Positions 6,901 to 11,939 of a stretch of DNA of 14,464 nucleotides are shown here, in pieces (within the stretch, counting starts at the first letter, position 1; each line of letters begins with the position of its first letter). The notes beneath the pieces were generated by a model. That model searched no databases. It was not told where the DNA came from and saw nothing but the letters and a program-made list of their open reading frames with translations. Origin of the DNA: an uncultured Collinsella sp. (GTDB taxonomy: Bacteria; Actinomycetota; Coriobacteriia; Coriobacteriales; Coriobacteriaceae); contig CAAFEX010000036.1 in the NCBI GenBank assembly GCA_900762015.1, positions 1 to 14,464 on the forward strand, read 5' to 3'. Both the position numbers and the translations under genes were made by a program.

Positions 6901-8300
6901 CGTCGTACGCCGTGATCGGCCAGTCCATCGCGGGTTGGGGCGTTATGTCGCCAGATGCCACAGTACCCCACGCGGTGCCGTGGCCACAACATTCGGGCTT
7001 TTTGGCAACCGTCAACGAGCAACTGCAGCATATTACTTGGACGCGAGGCGCATCGGCATTTGCAACGCAGCCCGTGGGTGCCGCAGGCTGTGGCCCAGCA
7101 TCGTTTAGCGTAAGCAACAACGGCAGGTGCGTACTCTATGTAGAGAACACCGATGGCAAGGTGGGACAAACCTACGACGAAGAAGGCAACCCGGTAGCAG
7201 TGATGGGCAAGCACTTCCGCATCTTCGCCAGCACCTTGGCAGGCGATCTGTTTACGGAGCCGTTCGTGATGTGCGAGCTAGACCATCCCGTCGATCAGAT
7301 AACGACATTTTTAACGTCGGGAGGCATGCTCTCCGCGCTCGCCACGCACATTGTGAGCGCGGAGAAGAGCGAGGCAGAGCTGCACGGCATCGAAGTGCCC
7401 TTGGTGGCGTGTGCCACTCCGACGGGCGCGGTCGCTACCTCGGGCGCGGTGGTGCCCGGAGCAGCAGGCGAATCCTTCATGGTCACGGTGCGAAACGACG
7501 GCAACACCTTGCTGACCGCCGGCACGATCGATCTATACCGAGAGGGCTCCAGCCAGCCGTTCTCCAGCGCATCCATCGGATTCGGAATGAACGCACGCAT
7601 GGCTTCGATCTACGATCCAGAGCTTGCCGAGGACGCTTCGGCCAACGACATGGCACATGTGAAGTACGCGCTCGAGACGCTGGGCGCACGTTTTGCAACG
7701 CACCCGCTGGTAGCCGACAACGGCAACGCCGTGCTGGCACCGGGTTGCACGGCACAGTTCCGCATGAGCTTCGCCATCCCCGAGAGTTGGAGCGACGAAG
7801 TGGGCAAACGCGTAACGCTGTATGCGAAGGCACGTAATCTGGTGGCGCTCGATCCCGTAACGCTCGAGGAAATTCGACCGGGCGCAAACTCGACGCTGGG
7901 TGCCGTACTGCACGAGCTTCATGTGCCCGACGCGGCATGCGAACGCTCAAAAGTTCAGGTCGGCGTATGCGACAGCGCGGATACGACGGGGCTTCACGAT
8001 GCACCGATGACGGCGGACGGCGGTGGCGACTCGAGTGGCGGCGGTACTGACAAGGGCGGCGACTCCGGCGGAAGCAGCTCCGGTGGCGGCAGTGGCTCTG
8101 GCAGCGGCAAGGATCACGGCAATAACAAGCATTCCGGAAAAGCGGGCGTGCTTGCGGGCACGAGCGATGTCAACGCTCCCCTCATGGCAGCCGCTGCAGC
8201 ACTCGCCGCAGCTGGCGCCGGCCTTGTCGCCTACAGCGCCCGCCGCACGGCGCTCGAAAACGACACCGCCGATGAGATCAATTCGGATAGGCCTCGCTAG
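3915..8300 (+). CDS. Large exported, membrane-anchored surface protein of unknown function
   Basis: A 1461-residue protein starting at the ATG at 3915; GGGAG (3904-3908) lies 6 nt upstream. The frame is open to 3630, but that part runs over the LuxR gene and is not protein-like. Residues 1-41 form a signal with a twin-arginine-like start (LDRRSLL), a hydrophobic core and possible cleavage after AHA (39-41). Residues about 58-140 resemble a CnaB or carboxypeptidase-regulatory beta-sandwich (VDVANKNTPITGAQVTL, then TTDDEGTAIFEV). Residues about 310-610 are rich in beta strands and aromatic residues, and 840-1160 have propeller-like strands (for example RLVVHTKANGTWSAPM). Residues about 1165-1330 resemble a CARDB/Ig-like domain (ESFMVTVRNDGNTLL). 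A Gly/Ser linker follows, then LAGTSD (1413-1418), a membrane segment (about 1421-1442) and a 19-residue charged tail. It probably faces outward as an adhesin or binding protein. No catalytic motif was recognised. Confidence 0.85.
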   Translation: MLDRRSLLVAGASSLASIMLPRVPESANAFILPFAPTEAHADEKDPFRVLVLSRTMFGVVVVDVANKNTPITGAQVTLTSRYAAGKQLTATTDDEGTAIFEVAPLSEGYVDEATLLDAYDFNGGISISMAGYRDVEIPLARVQGGTAITAPTRPLSDGEPYFRQLTFDEWDIQYADATFMAMPADEAANDQPDTHAFTVQAHLPQGGQATLHINKVIPAAGSSSETVTQIGQVKASASGADNLATFTLKDKFLDAASSLLEEGCKLRFVLDYQGKTYTLSSPMAVVTAPAAKAESGSTTIVPTTMDQEITPFDFPAAFPGIGGNKFTCWMPTFPILFDFSFAGYVLFGGGYKPASYMNDSGNPDPEYWKKSPRESGAKQANRYLDEMEGKWNQYKSMSAGSGTDPRNTKLLRHHCTPLFTMDIATQLYGSLAYDWVGKTWGNNNDPAYGNIKALFQVRTDLNWTEQFTLGPVPFFLNVNPWVLAKLALAVGAHTHGSGAAFFKNISLDYSNTSGSFTIQIGLAVTFGAGVAGVASSAVRGAASLTLFIGYEKADGHQLPRLRVGADVDVDVILQFVMFKWTTKAWSGSWPTLLDSWNMSVNNGDQYVLQRSELALGGDTPYTLDACFGSAGNAEAGGVPQFIASATIVTNAELLARAEVKATAVNVASVVRDWNQAVTRIELEADAESDDTGQVEHFVHALMENDENAAPMYEYAYIGQTTNAVADPNANSAGVSEDERGGIKPSSDNVLFAGVLSEAHMKLARIAGVECLFRIASVRYGDNGRSRLVVHTKANGTWSAPMPVDFPLGFGEGDVERNGIFDYDFDVVEYTDGRGNQDAYVLLVSGERPAGDNTLFDTASTSGILSVVRLRISNDEVRVISHTSWRSISRGRLQEDGYHCLQCPRITVGKTLVDGRLSGAYLHRRGTTAEKALGSEAEVALECFTLWSDNLGDSLTFRQVLHFPQAPSSIELGAPENINGKMVVPVAYETAGGCGCASYAVIGQSIAGWGVMSPDATVPHAVPWPQHSGFLATVNEQLQHITWTRGASAFATQPVGAAGCGPASFSVSNNGRCVLYVENTDGKVGQTYDEEGNPVAVMGKHFRIFASTLAGDLFTEPFVMCELDHPVDQITTFLTSGGMLSALATHIVSAEKSEAELHGIEVPLVACATPTGAVATSGAVVPGAAGESFMVTVRNDGNTLLTAGTIDLYREGSSQPFSSASIGFGMNARMASIYDPELAEDASANDMAHVKYALETLGARFATHPLVADNGNAVLAPGCTAQFRMSFAIPESWSDEVGKRVTLYAKARNLVALDPVTLEEIRPGANSTLGAVLHELHVPDAACERSKVQVGVCDSADTTGLHDAPMTADGGGDSSGGGTDKGGDSGGSSSGGGSGSGSGKDHGNNKHSGKAGVLAGTSDVNAPLMAAAAALAAAGAGLVAYSARRTALENDTADEINSDRPR

Positions 8301-8348
8301 CTCCTAAATTACCTTTGCGAGAGACGCCGACTCGGCTCATCGAACATC

Positions 8349-8384
8349 AAAAAAGGGCTGGCCCCGATAACTCGGAGCCAGCCC
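8349..8384 (-). terminator. Rho-independent terminator of the lipoprotein gene
   Basis: On the minus strand GGGCTGGC (8384-8377) pairs with GCCAGCCC (8362-8355). Three more pairs lie inside it around a 6-nt loop, and six T residues (8354-8349) follow. It starts 28 nt after the lipoprotein stop codon. The plus-strand surface-protein gene converges on the same hairpin, but lacks a T run on its side. Confidence 0.85.
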
Positions 8385-8412
8385 TGAGTCGCCTGACATG
8401 GGAATCACAGCG

Positions 8413-9429
8413 CTACTTGAGCTTTAGCGCCTCCATCATGGGCACGGCGGCGTCCCAATCGATCTTCCAGCCAATCGACACGCGGACGGTTTCACCCGTT
8501 GCGGGAGCCGTCGCAAACAGCGTATGGCCGTTGTCGGGACCGGTAAAGCGCAGCCACGTTATGCCGTTGTACTCGACCTGGTCGGTTGTTGTCTCCTTGC
8601 CTTCGTAGACCTGCTCTAGGCTTGCAACCTCTTCCTCCGGCGAGCGCGGGAAGATGCTGATGTGCAAGCGTCCTCCAGTCTCGTCGTGGAAGAAGTCTGC
8701 CTTTTCGTGCTCTTCGTTGGACGAATCCAGCGTGTACCCATCGGCGGCCTCGATACTGTACGATGCGCAATCGATGCCGGTCATATTGGCCGCGTCACCA
8801 GAATCGGCCACACCGCCGGCCGCCTTGAACTCCTTGGTCTCGCACCCCGTGGTGTCAAAGTGCATGGCCTCATGATTCTTGGCGGGGGCGTAAGCATCTA
8901 CGAACTCGACAGTGATGGGCCCGTAGTACGCCGTCTTGGGCGCCCAGAAATACACGTACTCAACAGTCTCGCCCGGACCGATATCTGGCCTCTCGGAAAG
9001 ATCGATGCCCTCGTGAAGCTCATCGGGAGCCTCGCTTGCAACGTAATCGAGCACGGCCGCCTTGCCGGAAGTAAACAACGGGTCGCCTGCCTCAAGATCG
9101 CCCTGGGCAGCATGCACGTTAAAGGAGCTAAACGTCCTGTTCTTTGCATTGTTGTTGGTGATCTTGACGTGCAGGTAAAAGCCGTCCTGCAGCTTAGCGT
9201 CGCCGCGATAGAACGTACCGTGGGCTACCGACTCATAGGTTATACCAGCTACCTCGACCGTCTGCGACTCATAGGCCTTCTTCTCTACGGGAGCACTGCC
9301 GCCGCCCGAGCTGCCAGCCGAGCCACTCGGCGCATTTCCGCCGCAACCGGTAAGCGTGCAAGCCAGCACGGCCGAAAGCGTCACGGTGGGAATTCCTAAC
9401 AGCAGCTTCTTCGTCATGGGCTTCATCAT
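8413..9429 (-). CDS. Secreted lipoprotein of unknown function
   Basis: A 338-residue protein. The ATG at 9429 is chosen because AAAGGAG (9438-9444) lies 8 nt upstream; the frame extends further but without a site. Residues 1-28 are a lipoprotein signal (MKPMTKKLLL, hydrophobic core, lipobox LTGC), so Cys29 should be lipidated and the protein held on the outer face of the membrane. A Gly/Ser linker follows to about residue 45. Residues about 52-185 form a beta-rich domain (VEVAGITYESVAHGTF, FYLHVKITNNNAKNRTF, IGPGETVEYVYFWAP) with the pattern of DUF4352/DUF5067-type immunoglobulin-like modules. Residues about 225-338 form a second alpha/beta domain ending in WDAAVPMMEALKLK. No catalytic motif is visible. 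It is a single gene, convergent with the surface-protein gene and divergent from the topoisomerase operon. Confidence 0.88.
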   Translation of the reverse strand: MMKPMTKKLLLGIPTVTLSAVLACTLTGCGGNAPSGSAGSSGGGSAPVEKKAYESQTVEVAGITYESVAHGTFYRGDAKLQDGFYLHVKITNNNAKNRTFSSFNVHAAQGDLEAGDPLFTSGKAAVLDYVASEAPDELHEGIDLSERPDIGPGETVEYVYFWAPKTAYYGPITVEFVDAYAPAKNHEAMHFDTTGCETKEFKAAGGVADSGDAANMTGIDCASYSIEAADGYTLDSSNEEHEKADFFHDETGGRLHISIFPRSPEEEVASLEQVYEGKETTTDQVEYNGITWLRFTGPDNGHTLFATAPATGETVRVSIGWKIDWDAAVPMMEALKLK

Positions 9430-9727
9430 CCTCACCGCTCCTTTCGGCTTACAGCTCATCCGTTGCCCGAGTCCCAAGTCGACTCCGTGGCATCGGCCTC
9501 CACTATGAGCGTATGGCGAAAAGCAGCGCCGGCGAAGTGACCCGTGGCCCAACTAGCAACCGCCCAGCATCCCCTATGGACCAAAAAGACTCGTATACGC
9601 ACGCCCTCGGCCCATAAAATGAGACGCCTGTCCCAATGTTCGATTCAATCCAACAATCCGCATGGCACGTTTTTGACAAACGCATCCAACCGCAAACGTA
9701 GCAGGACGCATTCGACCGCCTTCAAAC

Positions 9728-9764
9728 TTACTCGGACAGAACCGACTCGGTTTTGTCCGAGTAA
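9728..9764. repeat. 37-nt near-perfect inverted repeat
   Basis: TTACTCGGACA (9728-9738) is an exact inverted repeat of TGTCCGAGTAA (9754-9764). Inside, AACCG (9740-9744) pairs with CGGTT (9748-9752) around the 3-nt loop ACT, with one G/T pair between the two stems: 17 pairs in total. No T run follows on either strand, so it is not an ordinary terminator. A dimeric regulator site, a REP-like element or a structured RNA are possible. Confidence 0.6.
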
Positions 9765-9783
9765 ACGCTGTTCCACCAAATTC

Positions 9784-9797
9784 CGAACGATTGTTCG
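9784..9797. promoter_or_regulatory. Candidate LexA/SOS box upstream of the topoisomerase operon
   Basis: CGAAC (9784-9788), four bases GATT, and GTTCG (9793-9797) form a perfect 5+5 palindrome with the GAAC-N4-GTTC core of Gram-positive and actinobacterial LexA operators. It lies 16 nt upstream of the proposed -35 box of the topoisomerase promoter. The match is seen; LexA binding is inferred. Confidence 0.5.
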
Positions 9798-9813
9798 ATG
9801 GATTTCGTGTTAG

Positions 9814-9842
9814 TTGGAATCGCCTATGGGCTGGGCTATGCT
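9814..9842 (+). promoter_or_regulatory. Promoter of the topoisomerase operon
   Basis: TTGGAA (9814-9819) and TATGCT (9837-9842) stand 17 nt apart, each matching four of six consensus bases. Transcription from about 9849 would give a leader of roughly 48 nt. A second -35-like TTGACT (9846-9851) has no good -10 partner. Confidence 0.4.
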
Positions 9843-9896
9843 ACCTTGACTATCTATATGACTTAAACGTAGCAAAGGAGCACCGAGAGAGCGAGT

Positions 9897-11894
9897 ATGG
9901 CAAAAAACACCGCAAACTATGGTAACGACAGTATCCGCCAGCTCAAGGACGAGGAGCGCGTACGTCTGCGCCCCGCCGTCATCTTTGGCTCGGACGGGCT
10001 CGACGGCTGCGCGCATGCCGCCTTCGAGATCCTGTCCAACGCCGTTGACGAGGCGCGCCAGGGCTACGGCAAGCTCATCACCCTTACCGCCTTTCGCGAT
10101 GGCTCTATCCAGGTAGAGGACAACGGCCGCGGCTGCCCGCTCGACTGGAACCCCTCCGAGAAGCGCTTTAACTGGGAGCTCGTCTTCTGCGAGCTCTACG
10201 CCGGTGGCAAATACAACAACAACCAGGGCGGCGACTACGACTTCTCGCTCGGTACCAACGGCCTGGGCTCGTGCGCGACCCAGTACGCCTCCGAGTACAT
10301 GGACGTCACAGTTTGGCGCGACGGCAACAAGTACTCCCTGCACTTTAAAAAGGGCAAGGTCGTCGGCGCCAAAAAGAAGGCACTCGAGATTGAGCCCAGC
10401 GACGAGAACCGCACCGGCACCACCATCAAGTGGCGCCCCGATCTTGAGGTCTTTACCTCCATCAGCATCCCCCACGATTGGTATCGCGAGACCATGCGCC
10501 GCCAGGCCGTGGTCAACGCCAACGTGACCTTCCGCCTGCGCATTGAGGGCGACGATGGCGAGTTTTCCGAAGAGGACTTTTGCTACCCCAAGGGCATCGA
10601 GGACTACGTGCTCGAGAAGGTCGGTACCGACTACCTTACCGAGCCCTTCTTTATCGAGGCCGACCGTCGCGGTCGCGACCGCGAGGACCTGCCCGACTAC
10701 AACGTAAAGATTACCGCGTGCATGTGCTTCTCGCGCACCTTCATGATGCAGGAGTACTACCACAACTCGTCGTGGCTCGAGAACGGCGGCTCGCCCGAGA
10801 AGGCGGCCCGTAGCGCTCTGACCAGCGCCATCGATGCTTACATTAAGCAACAGGGCAAGTACAACAAAAACGAGAGCGGCATCAAATGGCAGGACGTCCA
10901 GGACTGCCTGGTGCTGGTGACCAACTGCTTCTCCACCCAGACGTCCTACGAAAACCAGACTAAGAAGGCCATCAATAACCGCTTTATCCAGCAGGCCATG
11001 ACGGCATTCTTTAAGGAGCGCCTCTCGACCTATCTAATCGAGAACAAGGACGCCGCCAATAAGATCGTGGAGCAGGTGCTCATCAACAAGCGCTCGCGCG
11101 AGAACGCCGAGAAGACCCGTCAGAGCATCAAGACCAACCTGCAGCAGAAGACCGACATGGCCAACCGCGTGCAGAAGTTCATCGACTGCCGTTCCAAGGA
11201 CAAGAGCCGCCGCGAGATCTACATCGTAGAGGGCGACTCGGCAGCAGGCGCCATTCGCACCTCGCGCGATGCCGAGTTCCAGGGCGTCATGCCCGTCCGC
11301 GGTAAGATCCTCAACTGCCTGAAGGAGGACTATCCGCGCATCTTTAAGTCCGACATCATCATGGACCTCATGCGCGTGCTGGGCTGCGGCGTGGAAATCA
11401 AGGACAGGCGCATCAAGAACCTTGGCGCCTTTGACCTGGACAACCTCAACTGGAACAAGGTCATCATCTGTACGGACGCCGACGTCGACGGTTATCACAT
11501 CCGCACGCTCGTGCTCACCATGCTCTATCGCCTGGTGCCCACGCTCATCGACGAGGGCTACGTGTATATCGCCGAGTCGCCGCTCTACGAGATCAACTGC
11601 AAAGAGAAGACCTACTTTGCCTACACCGAACTCGAGAAGAACGGCATCCTTAAGGAGATCGGCGACCAGAAGTGCTCGATCAACCGCTCCAAGGGTCTTG
11701 GTGAGAACGATCCGGACATGATGTGGCTCACCACCATGAACCCCGAGACGCGCCGCCTGATCAAAGTGGAGCCCGAGGACGTCACCAAGATGGAAACCAT
11801 GTTCAACCTTTTGCTTGGCAACGACGAGGCAGGCCGCAAGCGCCATATCTCCGAGCACGGCAAGGAATACCTGGACCAGCTGGACCTGCAGTAA
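9897..11894 (+). CDS. parE: Type IIA DNA topoisomerase subunit B (ParE/GyrB-like)
   Basis: A 665-residue ATPase/toprim subunit of an A2B2 topoisomerase that changes DNA topology by ATP-driven strand passage. The GHKL ATPase has Glu44 and Asn48 (FEILSNAVDEA), DNGRG (75-79), GTNGLGS (119-125, where GyrB has GGLHGVG), RTGTTIKWRPD (172-182) and the QTK loop (354-356). The toprim domain has EGDSAAG (445-451), MPVRGKILN (465-473), DADVDGYHI (527-535, metal binding) and SKGLGEND (598-605). Length fits the short GyrB/ParE class without large inserts. The ATG at 9897 is the first start that keeps the conserved N-terminus. Its ribosome binding site is odd: GAGAGAG lies 5 nt upstream, while the better AAAGGAG is 16 nt away. 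The A subunit follows after 45 nt. The symbol rests on the partner's missing GyrA box, so a second gyrase is the alternative. Confidence 0.9.
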   Translation: MAKNTANYGNDSIRQLKDEERVRLRPAVIFGSDGLDGCAHAAFEILSNAVDEARQGYGKLITLTAFRDGSIQVEDNGRGCPLDWNPSEKRFNWELVFCELYAGGKYNNNQGGDYDFSLGTNGLGSCATQYASEYMDVTVWRDGNKYSLHFKKGKVVGAKKKALEIEPSDENRTGTTIKWRPDLEVFTSISIPHDWYRETMRRQAVVNANVTFRLRIEGDDGEFSEEDFCYPKGIEDYVLEKVGTDYLTEPFFIEADRRGRDREDLPDYNVKITACMCFSRTFMMQEYYHNSSWLENGGSPEKAARSALTSAIDAYIKQQGKYNKNESGIKWQDVQDCLVLVTNCFSTQTSYENQTKKAINNRFIQQAMTAFFKERLSTYLIENKDAANKIVEQVLINKRSRENAEKTRQSIKTNLQQKTDMANRVQKFIDCRSKDKSRREIYIVEGDSAAGAIRTSRDAEFQGVMPVRGKILNCLKEDYPRIFKSDIIMDLMRVLGCGVEIKDRRIKNLGAFDLDNLNWNKVIICTDADVDGYHIRTLVLTMLYRLVPTLIDEGYVYIAESPLYEINCKEKTYFAYTELEKNGILKEIGDQKCSINRSKGLGENDPDMMWLTTMNPETRRLIKVEPEDVTKMETMFNLLLGNDEAGRKRHISEHGKEYLDQLDLQ

Positions 11895-11939
11895 CAGCAA
11901 ATCGATAACGACGGCCCATAAGAAGTTCAAGAGGAAATC

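Larger units (their letters stand above)
9430..9896. other. Divergent intergenic region, lipoprotein / topoisomerase operon
   Basis: About 470 nt without a credible gene. The half next to the lipoprotein gene (9430-9700) shows no promoter I can defend. The other half holds the 37-nt hairpin (9728-9764), the SOS-box-like palindrome (9784-9797) and a plus-strand promoter (9814-9842). A short frame at 9544-9813 is low in protein character and has no ribosome binding site. Confidence 0.6.

Noticed and set aside
5799..7214. Minus-strand frame of 471 codons inside the surface-protein gene
   Set aside because: It has His/Arg/Cys-rich composition, no ribosome binding site, and lies wholly opposite a supported frame.
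8355..8384. Intrinsic terminator for the plus-strand surface-protein gene
   Set aside because: The stem is shared, but on the plus strand no T run follows; the T run exists only for the minus strand.
9810..10850. Minus-strand frame of 346 codons opposite the subunit B gene
   Set aside because: Antisense shadow with the typical Val/Gly/Ala bias; it overlaps the ATPase domain of a clear gene.
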